A DNA stretch of 64,000 bases from Apostichopus japonicus (taxonomy: Eukaryota > Echinodermata > Holothuroidea > Aspidochirotida > Stichopodidae): NCBI RefSeq assembly GCF_037975245.1, contig NC_092580.1:26809501-26873500 (forward strand). The letters are read 5' to 3'. This document shows, piece by piece, positions 1 through 12,400 of the stretch (the stretch's first letter is position 1; the number at the start of each line of letters is the position of its first letter). The translations under genes were made by a program, and so were the position numbers. The notes under the pieces are model-generated. The model was not told the origin of the DNA. It saw only the letters and a list, made by a program, of their open reading frames with translations, and made no database searches.

Positions 1-307
1 CGAACAAAGCTGTTAGGGTGATTCCTAATTAAAAGCATTTTATTTTGTCTTGTGCATTTCTATATCCACTATCTGAAAATTGTTATTGTTGCTTATACAT
101 ACATGATGTTTTACGGAAGGCAAATTCTTTTAGGCCTTTTACAAAAAAAGAAAAAAAAGTTAATTGTATGACTACTAATGAAAACAAACTTAATTGTCTT
201 AATCGTCTGAAAATGTTACGAAATTTTCTATGCAACTTATGACATTAATCCCGAAATAATCCAACTTATCGTTCTTGCTTCCGTCTTCCATTGCATTTCT
301 TGCACAG

Positions 308-497
308 GCATGTGGTGTTTGCTCCCAGCAGCCGAGATAGCTACAGTAGCGATAAATTTGCCGGTATTATCGATACGATGTTCGATATCGATAACAATAC
401 TGATCCTGAAAAATGGGGAAAGGTAGAACAGCAACTAGCTGCCGTCACGTACGCTCTGGCCTCAGCAGCTCATTCACTGGAACTGAACATGGCCTAG
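308..497 (+). CDS. Last coding exon of a glutamate carboxypeptidase II / NAALADase-like peptidase (partial gene)
   Basis: An acceptor AG at 306-307 after a T-rich stretch opens an exon that starts in phase (the last base of an Arg codon) and ends with TAG at 495-497. The 62-residue tail reads RHVVFAPSSRDSYSS, then FAGIIDTMFDIDN, then a helical stretch with LAAVTYALASAAHSLEL. This matches the C-terminal dimerisation-domain end of the M28B family (GCPII/NAALAD2), where an RHV-(I/V)-(Y/F)-APSS motif followed by FPGIYDALFDIE-like sequence is conserved. Family members are type II membrane zinc peptidases that remove C-terminal glutamate from peptides or folate. The catalytic exons lie outside the window, so the exact paralogue cannot be decided. 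Assignment from memory of the family; confidence is good for the family and low for the member. Confidence 0.85.
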
Positions 498-802
498 CTG
501 ATTCCTTTGGAAATTGATTTTAAAACAAAATTGATATATGCGTACTTATACTTATATCATTACTATTTTACTACTGGATGCTGTAATATGATAATCAGGA
601 AAATGTAGCATTGTTATATAATCTTCTATTTCTTTTCATTTTCTATTGTGTGATTATCTTCCTTTCGTTCAATGAATCGCCTGGCGTAAGGAGTCTAGAG
701 CAATATATATGTAAATTAGGTTGATACCAGTAATACAGAAATATTTTATACGAATCAAATCAAAAAAAAAATACTGGCTATACTATAATTGTTAAAATGA
801 AT

Positions 803-808
803 AATAAA
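803..808 (+). promoter_or_regulatory. Candidate polyadenylation signal of the NAALADase-like gene
   Basis: AATAAA lies about 300 bp after the stop at 497, in AT-rich DNA. It is the first canonical hexamer downstream and would give a 3' UTR of normal length. No transcript evidence. Confidence 0.5.
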
Positions 809-819
809 TTAAATTCATA

Positions 820-3800
820 TTTTAGTTGCCTAATATGTTTGATTTCCTGCTTATGTCAGGTTACAATATATGGAAAAGAACCTTTGTTGAGGAAGAAATT
901 GGGAAATTATTGATAATTCTTGAATATTTTAATAATTGTTACAACGCTCTGCAAACGTTTTCAGTCAGTTTATCATAACGCTGATACCTAAGGTCTTATG
1001 CTTCGTATTTTAGACGTGCGCAATGTTTCTCCTTTCCTTTTTCCGATACAAGAGATACAGACAAATAAATCTCAATAGACAAAGGTTAGGATTCCATTTA
1101 TCTTTGAGGGAAAGAAGGGCGTTGAGGGTGGGGGGGGGGGTATGATGGTCGAGGTGAACATGGTGATTGATTTATATACCATAGCGAAAAACTGTTCGAG
1201 AAATTTGCATCCTAATGTTATGTCGCCCGCCAAAGTGACCTTACCTCTTCTGCGACTTCCCTTCCTATATCCTGTGCCTACGATTGTGCAGTGACTCCAT
1301 ATATTATATTGTACCCAGAACTGTTCTTTCATTGTCTGCCATTCAAAATGGTGTAATCACGGTGGTGGGTGTTTCTAGTATAGTTCCTATACCGAAAAAT
1401 GTATTCCATTGATATTTTGGTTTACATGGTAGACAGCGTTTTGTTCTATTATGACGCATATCCTATCACTCGGATGACGTCAGAATGTTACACAGTATGT
1501 CCAGACTGCTGAAGTCCGTAGGATTACATTCTAGTGCATGTGTGTTACACTGGGGCAAGGTTCCTCGATAGAAAGTTACCAATTCGGCCCGCCAAAAAAT
1601 AACTGGCACACAATGGTTGCACACTTATCCGGAGATGCGGGCCCATAAGGTGTTGTACTTGTTCATTGTATAGTTTTGAATTATGTTTATGTCTATCGAT
1701 CCTTCGTTTGCAAAATTTCTGTCTTTGGAAAGTTTAGGACCCGAAGAGCCATCATTTGAAAGGGTAGTATAACCGGTTGAATACTCCTTCATTGTTCAAT
1801 TGCTTGTTTTTCTTTCTTCTTTGTTCTTGTTCTTGTTTTGTTCCGTAGTTTGTTTGCAATTTCCTCTTTGCTTTCAACATTGGTTTAGAGTCAGTTAAAG
1901 TTTCACGAATGTGTTCATTTAACAATTTAATGGGTTTACGTTTATCTTTCATCGACGTTCATTAACATGCATGTAAGTAAAATAAAAGTAAATTCATTTA
2001 GAAGAATGTAGTTACGACATCCGTTACAAGATCCGTTGTTTCCTTTTTAACCGGTTTGAAACCCCACCTCAGTACTATCAGACAACGGAGTACAAAAATA
2101 TCTTTCTCCCTCTCTTCTTCTTCTTCTTGTTTCTTTTGTTTTGCTTGATATATTATCAGCCCACAAACATCTCTTTATCTTGTAGTTTTAAATCTTTGAT
2201 CAGCTTTTTATTCATCGCCTAACTATTCCTTCCGACAGGATCGAAATTATTTGAAGGGGATGGTGGGACACTGGCATTGTCGTATATGGGGCTATAACTT
2301 TAGCTTGAATGAGCAATACTATATCTAGAATCATATTCTCGTTTAATCATGTCGCATAGTTTGAGTAGTTTCCATTTGCATGCAATTAATGTACAAACAG
2401 GTATATAAATGCCATTAATTCTGTTAAACATCCGATTAAAGCTTGTTATATGGTTGCTCTGTATACATAGCATTAAAACAAAAACGTATAATTTAACTCT
2501 TCATTGTGTTTCTTTATTTGTCTTTTCCTACATGTCAGCAGTAAATAAAATGAAAAGAAAAATACTACATGAGACATTCTAAGGCTTAGAGTGTGAACCC
2601 AAAAGTCATCACTAATGTGATTCCTGCAATTCAAAGTTTGCCAGCTTAGAATCTAAGCTGGCAAACTTTGAATTGCAGGAATCACATTAGTGACTTTTGG
2701 TTTCACAAGTCTTTCGAATTGAACAATATGGCTACACTGAAATTACTACATGAAGCTGTGTGGAGAGTCCTACAGAAACTGGGTACATATGCCACCTATT
2801 CAATATGTCGTGTGAACTGAACACGTTGCACCATTCGTACGGGAGTGCGATTTCACACGGACCGCGTATAAAGGAGTCAGAGATAAAATTAAGAAACTTT
2901 ATACCCATGTAGGCCTACTATAACAAGGAAAGAAATTCATGTGTTTGCCCTTCACAAATTAAGTAAGAATACTTAATTAACCCAAGTTCGTTAAAGCTTA
3001 GTACCGGATTGTTGCTCTTCTAGGCCAACAAGTTATTTACTCTTTGATAGGTAAGCCACAGGCTATAGTTAAATGGCTGACAACGACGTTAAGAGCATGG
3101 CAACCTGACCGCCAGCAAACAAAGTCATACAACGTGATCTACTTCACAGTGCATGTACGAAGTCGTGAAACATTCGTTCAGACACCCCACCCCCCCCCCC
3201 CCACCCACATCGGCATACACGCACGCTTCAAATGGGCTCAGTTGTTCAGCCGTCCCTGTGAAGTCGAACAGGTACAGCAAACCTAACAAATATCAGCAGA
3301 AGTCAAGCATAATACAGGAATGTGGTTACGAAGGAACCACACTGCTTATGAGTCCACTATATAGGTTAAAACCGTTTTTATGGTGGGAGGGGGTGTTGGA
3401 AATTTCCAGTTCGAGTGACATGAGTGTTAATATTTATTTATTTATTTGTTTTTTCCATAAAAGTACAAAGTGGAGGGAAGTCTTTCATAAAGCTTAACAG
3501 TGTGGAAGACTCCCTGAATATGCTTTTACTTATTGACCGCCGCATCACAGGAACCTGTCTCGATGAAGTAATGATGTTTGATCTATAGATGGTAATCGAA
3601 GCTATCACTGTTAATAAATGATATTGCTTCTTGGTGGAGATATTGGAAAATACTGTGGCTGCAGGGATCGAGGTTATGGACCATGGTGATGATTGGGCAG
3701 TAAAGATTATTCTATGCAAGTACACCTCATCTGATTATGATGACAGGTCCTCGGAGGCGGGCATCAATAATGTTGTGAGAAGGAGGAGTTATTTAGATTT

Positions 3801-6430
3801 TATTTTTTCATGTTTCAAAATATTCCATAAGTCCCATAAAAATGTTAGAACATTTAGTTTGACGAGCCGTAGTTCAATGATAATAATGACGCATAAGTGG
3901 AAAAGTTTGGAATGTGGTCATTTTATGATTTGCATATCACTAATGGTGTTACGAAAATGTGTATGGACGTGGAATTTCGTATTACAATTATGATCAACTC
4001 CAAAGTGAATGATTTTAATTATACGTAGGCGTTCTTATATTCATGGCTACACTGTTACCTGGTTTAACTCGGACGTTTTGTGATAAAGTGCTTGGAATTA
4101 TGAGGTGAGAAACAAATATGTCTACGCTTGAGAGATAAGTCGAGCTTTTATCAAAACGTTGTACTAGTTTGAGGAACTAGTCGAAATGTCGAGAAATAAT
4201 ACTGGTCGAAATTTCCAGATAACATTTTTGAAATTAACATAATAATGAAAAGAAGAAAGATTCTATGCAGAGGTATTGTGTAGGTCTACGTTGATTTTGT
4301 TGTATCCCGTCTAGATCTGCGGCTTTCATTTCAGGGTGTATTATTACCGGGTACAAATATCATGACAACGCCTTCTTTTGCTTTTGTTAGCATCATACAC
4401 GTATAACAAATTGTAATATTTGTGGTTATTTTTGTGTGTAAAGTTTATAACTCAATACCAGAGAATGGTCTCAAAGGGCACAGTTTCCCATTCGACAAAG
4501 CGCTACCGATCAAAGAAATACATTATTTTGAATGATTGATTTCTACCTCAATTCTAGACCATCTTTACGAGCGCACATCGTTCCGGTCTCCATTAAAGTA
4601 TGAAACATTGAAATAAACTGCAGTCAATGGAAATATGGAATGGATATCGAGGAAAAGTTAACCGGAAGCTGCAAATAACTTGATTTTGCTACAGCTTGCC
4701 ATAATGGAGCAGCTGCAAGGGCCAACCTAGCAAATTTCTCGAACCATAACAGCTACATTTTTGTCTACCAAAATGGTCGTTAGAAAATTGCGCTAACTCA
4801 GTTCCGCGATTTGCAACAACTCAAGAGATCAACAACTTTTTAATACTTTTCTGGTTATGATCGTCTTTCGTCATCAACAGTGAACAGGTAGCTTCACTAG
4901 GCAAAAAGCTCAGTCAGCCAAAGAGGTTTGTACACAATTCTAACAAATCGTTTTTATGCAAGGTAGGCGAAGAGATATCGTGGATACAGACCCTTCAATA
5001 TCCAAACCGAACGAAAGCATAGGGCCTAAGTACATAACATAACGTTAGTCACTAGGCTAGGCAGTAAAGACTGCGAACAGGTTTCAAGAACGAATAGTTA
5101 GACCAATAAAGCTATGCCCAATGTTAGAATGCACCTGTTTAGATCATACTACTTAAGATACTGGAAGTCTCATCTCGATCTCGTCATAAATTAGGTACAA
5201 CTAATGATTATGGAGTACTGTACCACCCGCCGCCTCCCCACACTTTCAGAAGGTCTCTTTCTTCAGGCGGAGTGGCAGTCAAGTTGTTCTAGCAAACTTC
5301 CAACTCCAGCAATAGATGTCCATTTAAGAAGATGTATCATTCTCTAAAGCATTTATAAAGTAGCCAAGGCCCATGCATATCTAATAGTAATAATGATTTT
5401 CCCACCGGTAATTTAAGGCCAGCAAAAAATATCCAGTTACATTGTTAGAAAAGTGAAGGTTTTTTTGTAATTACTCCATAAATGAAGGTAGGCAAGATAG
5501 GCTTATCTTTTGTACAGTATCCTTGCCTTTCTGAGAATTTGGGCAATCATTGTTGTGTTAGGCCTCACATATAAAAAGTCCAAGTCAGGCCAGAATAAAT
5601 CTAGCCAAACAGAAAATCTGACAGGTGAGTTACCAGAAAGGTGATTTTTAGAGGCAAACTTCTCCACGTGGGGTGGCCTGTGACATGACATCAAAAATTC
5701 AAAATGGAGGACACATCCAGAGTTGTCCAGGCTTGGAGCCATATCAGGCTCCAAACTAGTTATGTCAATGGGTCCTTATTCTGTACTATTTTCATGTTTC
5801 CTTAAAGGAGACACAAATCCAGCCATCAGTATTGGTCTAGATGTGATAGAAATTAGTGTCAAAAATAACTTCAATTAGCTAATTTCATTTGGAAGATATC
5901 ACAGGTTTGCTGTTTCTTCACATGCAAGGTTTACAGGGACAAATTTAGTGTTCAGTTTTTGTGTAGCAGTTATTAAGACTGAACTTCATCTCTCAATAAT
6001 ACTATGGTTCCTGTACACGTACAAAACCTTCTATACATCTTTGCACATTGAGTAGCGTTTTCCCAAATGTTGCTATGCAATACCATTCCATGTTTTTCTT
6101 TCATGGCTTGAAGACTTGAACAAACATGACATGATCATTGAGCCACATGTGCTCCAATGTAAATGTGTTTCTTTCAGTTATTGCAATTATTTTGCTTGCA
6201 GGAATACATAGTTTTTGCAAATTAGCCCGATCAGAAATTGCGTTTAACATGACATAATGATGGTATTGGTTTCTGCACATGATCACAATGAGTACTGTTA
6301 ACATTCTACTCGTTGAAACATAAAAAGAAGAACAAATCAGAGAAAGTAAGCAGCATTCCCAGTGACATATATAAAATACCATGAAGCATTTTGAACCAAC
6401 TGTTTTGCACTCATTTGGTTTTTTTGCTGT
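820..6430. other. Intergenic region between the NAALADase-like gene and HDAC6
   Basis: No exon-like stretch with family similarity was found here. It contains an 11-base G run at 1130-1140, a 13-base C run near 3190-3202, a TTC-rich tract near 2116, and the long hairpin at 2593-2706. The HDAC6 start exon is preceded by a good acceptor (TTTTTTTGCTGTAG, AG at 6431-6432). A non-coding HDAC6 first exon and the promoter should therefore lie somewhere in this region, but I could not place them. Confidence 0.5.
2593..2706. repeat. Long near-perfect inverted repeat (hairpin), about 50-bp arms with a 1-nt loop
   Basis: The left arm (2593-2650) and right arm (2652-2706) are reverse complements except for a 2-nt bulge near 2608-2610 and one mismatch near the outer end. 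The centre is CTTAGA-A-TCTAAG. There is no coding potential. It could be a foldback element, a recent inverted duplication, or the source of a hairpin RNA. Confidence 0.9.
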
Positions 6431-6435
6431 AGACT

Positions 6436-9400
6436 ATGGCCGATCAAGAACAAAATGAAGAACAAAAATTTGATACAGAGAAGAAACGTAAGGTGCATAC
6501 TAAGGTGAGTACTAACTTGAGTACCCAGTGTGTGGGTTACATTTGAATTCCTTCCTACACATCTGCATCCCACCACTAAGAATAAGTCCACTTTGGACAT
6601 GTAATATGTAAAATTTCCCCAGAGTTATTAAAGACAAGATTTTGGGAGTAAATAGCCTGGTGAAAATTTGATGCCCGATTTCACATATGTCCTCCATCTA
6701 TTAACTTCATTCGACTTTATTCACCACCATTAGAATCTGCACAGATGGTTTCGAATGAAGATTAAAAGGCACAAAGTGTTGTTTATACCGTAGCCCAAGT
6801 TGCAGCCACTAAATACGGCGAGAGGCTTACATCACCGTGCAAAGCGATTGATGATTTCTGAGCAGGTTGCAGCCGTTATTTATTTTTTTGTTTTTCATTT
6901 CTTCTTCTCTTTGTGTTCCAAATGGGTAATTTGACACTTAATAGAAGAAACAACCAAGGAGTGACCAAGAAGAAAAGAAAAGGAAAGCAAGGGAAGAAAT
7001 GGCTAAGAAAAGACAGGCACAACAAGAGAATGATGAACTGTCCGTTGAGTTTGTAGGAATGGTAGGTCAGAAACTGAGAGATTAACAGTTTGGAACATTT
7101 AACTTTAAATATTACATTTCTCTGACAATTAAAGAATCTCTTTCAGCAGTAATGTGCCTGAACCATACTAGCACTGTGTGAAGTATTTTTTCACGCCACA
7201 ATTATTGCAACCAGCTGGTAATTTACCATGACACTTGATGAAGATGTTTGGAAAGTTTACTCTCAAAACATACATAAATATTAGTGCATGCCTACTTAGA
7301 CAAGGCATAAGTCCATCAAAGGACCAATTGTGCCATTATTTATTTAAAAAGGAAAAGACATGGATCCTATTAGTAACAAAATATATCTCCAATAAATTTC
7401 TGTGCTCAAATCCTCCACCTGAGACCCACCTCAAGCCCCCCTCTCTCTCCCCACCCCCCCCCCCCAAAAAAAGCTGCTTTTAAGTCAACCTTAACAAGTC
7501 ACCTATATTTTGATATATATTACTTTTATTATTATTAATATTATCATTATTTATATTATTATTATCATCATTATTATGATCATTATTATTAACAGACAAT
7601 TGCTGATACTCCTACTGTTCCAGTCGTAAAGCAGTAAGTATTTTCAACCATTTGTGTGGTTTATATCTTTGATATTATCTTATTGTACACACATGGAAGG
7701 TAATATTGAACATCTTTTTTTCCCTCTCTGTTTGTTTTGAAAATGGTGGAAAGACAGGGATAGAAATTTCTTGTCAAGCTTAGACACCTCTTAAGCTTCT
7801 AAAGATCAGAAATGTATTCCTCAAAAGGTACTTTTAGCATCCTTAAGGTTGATGTTAATACATAACACCTATTAAACAACAGACCATATCGGCTGCATTG
7901 TCACCTGAACAACATTTGGAAAGGGTTTTTTTTCTTCCTTCTTTCTTTTAGGACCGGTCTCATACTGGACGAGATGTGTTTGAAACACCATTGTAACTTT
8001 GGAAGGTAAGCATTTTCTGTATTCTGCAAGAATTAAACAGAAGTGAAAGACCAAACTAAAGCAGGAGATGTAACATTTCAGTCTTATTTAAAACACACCA
8101 AGTGTGTACTCTCTGTTAGTAAGTCCCCGATGAGTGTAACGGTAGTGCAGCTTTGGTCTTGTTCTGATACACATAGAGGAAACTATCTGACTTTAAAGGC
8201 ATTGAAGACTGGCCCCAAGCCGCGGGCTGCGCTTTGAAAAAGTTAACTTTCCGTTGCTTGCATGTGAAGTTTTATTCTTGTCGCTACAAAATGCAGACAG
8301 TAATGAACATGATACCTTGTTATCTTTTATCTAGACATGAGATGTCCACGCTGCTATGTACACTGCGTTGTGGGTATTGACCGTAGCTGTATGGATTGAC
8401 TGTACACTAGTGTCTAATTACCGACGGTAGCAAGCTGTGTGTGTATTTTCTGGGATCGATGGTGGTGTCTAACACTTCTGTTACACCTCATTCGAAACTA
8501 GGTCTGATTACCGGCATGAGACGTTTTTTTGTGCGCGAGTCTTCACACCCTTTAAGGCTTATTACAAAAAACAGGGCAGAAAAGGGATGGAGCTTGCTCA
8601 TTTTTGAACCCTGTTTGTTGTTGTGATTTAGACTATTCACGACTAATAAGTTATGAGGCCTAAAAACACCTAATATGTAACCCCTGGTCTAAGATGATGA
8701 TTAAAAATGCAACTAACTGATTTGATTGCACTTATACTGAAAGTAAGTAAACTGCAGCACAGATACATTCATCAAACTTTGAAAACAAATCACCCACAAT
8801 ATGGAGGCATTTACTGCCAGATTTTATCACAAATACTGTTTATTGATCAGCTACAGTATTTTGCTTTCCCCTATATATCTGACTTGCAGCTCAGTATTAA
8901 CGCTTGGCGACTCCACTTTTTTCTTTCTTATAACCCATCATTTTGGGAAGCGGGGTTGTAGATCATTCAAACATGGAGGGACTCTTGAAACTAAATTATA
9001 ACTGGTGATATTTCTTATCTTGTTGAATGATTCTCTGTTTGCTTTGCTTCCACTAAATTGAAATTCATGACTCTTTCCTTAAACATTTAAGTATGTTATG
9101 ATTGAAATTATACTTAGAAACGACCACAGACAAACTTAAAGGAATGTAGTTTTATGTTATTCATACTCCGAGAGAGGAAAGCAAAATACGGCAGACACGG
9201 AAAATACAAAGCGTGCAACATTAAATCAATATGTGAGCATCCAAGTGAGCTTAATATTATCATCAATTTATTTGTAAAAGTAAGTTGGCCTGACGTCCTG
9301 ATCCTAGCAGGATCTTCTTCAGAGGCTAAATGACATGAAACAGTAACCCAAGGGACACAAATATGCACAGAATACAGACAGGTTATTGACCATGGTGAAC

Positions 9401-12400
9401 ACAAAGAGATTGATGTAAGGGAATTAGTAGTAAAGGGATTTATCATTAATTTATGTAACACTCTCATTGATATCAGTATCCATGCTGACGCAGAGTGTCC
9501 AGATAGGCTACGAGCCATACAAACTAAGATCAAGGAAGAAGGATTAATGGACAGATGTGTAGGCGTGCCGGTGAGTACCTAGCGACCTAAATCAGTTATA
9601 TTTCTATGACAGAAATACTGGGCAATGTTTTACATCTTGGTTAAATGGAACAGGGAGAGGGAGAAGAGAATAGGGTGGGAGGGGTTTGGCATTGAAGGAC
9701 ACTTCTCTATACTTGGAATCTCCTGTATTTATGCAGCCTTACATGTGTAGGTTAACCAGCTTTATCTGAACTACATCTGAATAACATTGATATCTTTTGT
9801 GATAATATTAGAGCAGTTCCAGTTTTTAGAGGAAACAGAAGATCTTGACATGATGTCAACGAGTCTTTAACCTGAAGTAGAGACATTGCTCTATGAGAAG
9901 ATATCATTCACTCACTCATTTCTTTTCTGCACAATATATATAAAGGTAATCTAGTTGTATTGCCATTATTGAGACACTCCATATTTTGCTTTCCATATGG
10001 TGTATACCTACGTAATGTGTAGTTTCCATGGTGATGTCATTTATAATGATTTTACATGTTTTTTACATATCTTCACCCATCAGCTTAGACCAGCCAAAGA
10101 TGAAGAAATCAAATGCATTCATAGGTAAGAGATACAACATAAAACCAATAGTCGTTTATACGTTTGCTCGTATTTTATCATCTTTCTTGGTTGATGATGG
10201 CTATTTTGTTTACTTTAAGGTGCTGATTTATGAATAATTTAGCTAAATGAGGCCTTGTTGTTGCTTGGCTATATTCATTTTACCACAAATGCTCTAGATT
10301 TTCTTTCATGTGGATTTACAAAATTTTAAAGAATTGTCTAGACTTTTAGGTAGTTCTGTAATACATACAGTGGAAGAGTTTTGTAAACATAATTTTGTGA
10401 TCTAGCTATTGCAATTTGAACACCAATGTGTGAATTGTCAATAACAACAGTCCTATCATTATTGTGATCTTACAAGGCACATTGCTTCTTGTAGCAAAAT
10501 GTGGTGCAATTTCCATGCTGATATTTTTCAATATAATTTTTTCCCCTTAAAAGAAGCTTCTTCTTTCTACAGATAAATTACGGTAACCATACACACAGTA
10601 GTAGATGGTACTAGCCATAAATAGAGCTTATTAGTACCCGTCCACACACTCATTTCATTTAAACTAGGACCCTACTCTGAAATGTTCTGTCAGAAACTGA
10701 CTACAGAGGGGGGGGGGGGCCTCAAATATTTCATTTCATTTAGTGATTTTTTTTTCTTCCTTTCTCTCTTAAAGTGATGAATATCTTGCTAAGTTGAAGA
10801 CGATTCCAAATTTAAGTGACGAAGAACTGAAATCCTTTGCAGAGAGCTATGATTCTATCTTCCTATGCAAGGTAATGTAATTCCACAATCCTTTGTGTTT
10901 TTTAACTCAAATCCAGTTTTCTCTCTGGATTTTACATGTTTCAGAATGTAACTAAGTTAGGCATAATGCCCTCATGATTTATACATGCTCTCAATATATG
11001 TTATGGATTGTTTGGTTTCGTAATGGCAATGTACATTACTGTCCTCAAATACTCCTCTACAGGGAATAATAGATCAAAGCATTGATTCCATGAGGTCTAA
11101 TATATATCCCAATTCTTTTTCTCTTTTATTTCTTCATTTTCCTTCTTCACCAGGAATCATTTGAGGTGGCCTGTAGTGTTGCTGGAGGAGCCATCGACTT
11201 GGTGAAGCAGATTCAGACAGGACAGGTATGATCAGACAAGATCCAAAGAAACTGCTGCATTCCCCCCACCACCCCCACTTCCACCCCAGTCATATCAGGG
11301 AACATGCTCAGTTTCATAAGCAGGCTGGGGTGGGGAAGAGTGGGACCTCATTGTAACAATCATTAATGGAACACAATGTGTGGTACCTTTGCTTTTTTTC
11401 CCCCTTTTGATAAAGGTACAGACAAAGCCTGTTTCTGGTGTTAAAGTATTGATTGATTGACTGATTTATTGATTGAGTTTGCATACAGTTTGTTGCATGA
11501 AAGGTATTTAAAGCGAAACACACAGAGTTGATTTCCATTTCATGATCTTTTCTTCATTTTTTCTTTTTTGTCTGCAGCTTCAAAATGGATTTGCTATTGT
11601 TAGGTAAGATGTTCAAAAAATACCTTCAAAAATTGGCATTAAGCAAGGTTTATCAAGTGAAGATGCTAGTTTATTGTTAATCATAGCAAAGAATATATAT
11701 CTTTGATCTTCCTGCCAGTTATTGCTAAAACAAAAATGTATCATGTTGACATACTTCAGGATGTTATTTTGGCTATTTGGTATCAGAAATTATTGAAAAT
11801 TGTAAATTGAATGAAATAGTTTCATTTGAATGACATTGAAGATTATAGAACGTAATGTTTAGATTAAACAAGTTTTTACTGCTTGTGTTCATAAATCTTT
11901 TGGTACAACTTCATTGCATTTGTTTGTTAAAGGTTAGTGCTCCACCTTTGCTCCCTCCCATTCCCTACACCCCTCCCCTATAGGATATTTCATTGCTTTT
12001 ACACCATCTCTGTTTTAATGTGTGTGTCCTTGATTTCTTTTTCCATAGGCCTTGTGGTCACCATGCAGGACACAATGAAGCCAATGGTTATTCCTTGTTA
12101 AACAATGTAGCAATAGCAGCTAAGCAAGCAGTGGAAAATTGGAACGTAAAAAGGTAAGGGACCCACTCATTAAAGTCCTCCTCATTCAAACAGGTTTTAG
12201 ATAATCATTGAATTCCTTTTAATAAAGCTACACATATGAAAGCTTGCATCATATTCTGATTTATGATGCAGATATTGGATACTGGCTTTCTTAACATCTC
12301 TGTCAATTTTGAATGAAAATAATCACTATATGTGCAGACATTTCTAATGGTAAATAGGACTTGTTTAATACCATAATCTTAACCAACTATCTGTCAATAT

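Noticed and set aside
3631-3993. Plus-strand open frame of 120 codons in the intergenic region
   Set aside because: No recognisable domain, no splice or polyA context; composition like the surrounding DNA.
9114-9533. Minus-strand 139-codon open frame
   Set aside because: Overlaps HDAC6 exon 5 on the other strand and the hammerhead-like repeat fragment; no family similarity seen.
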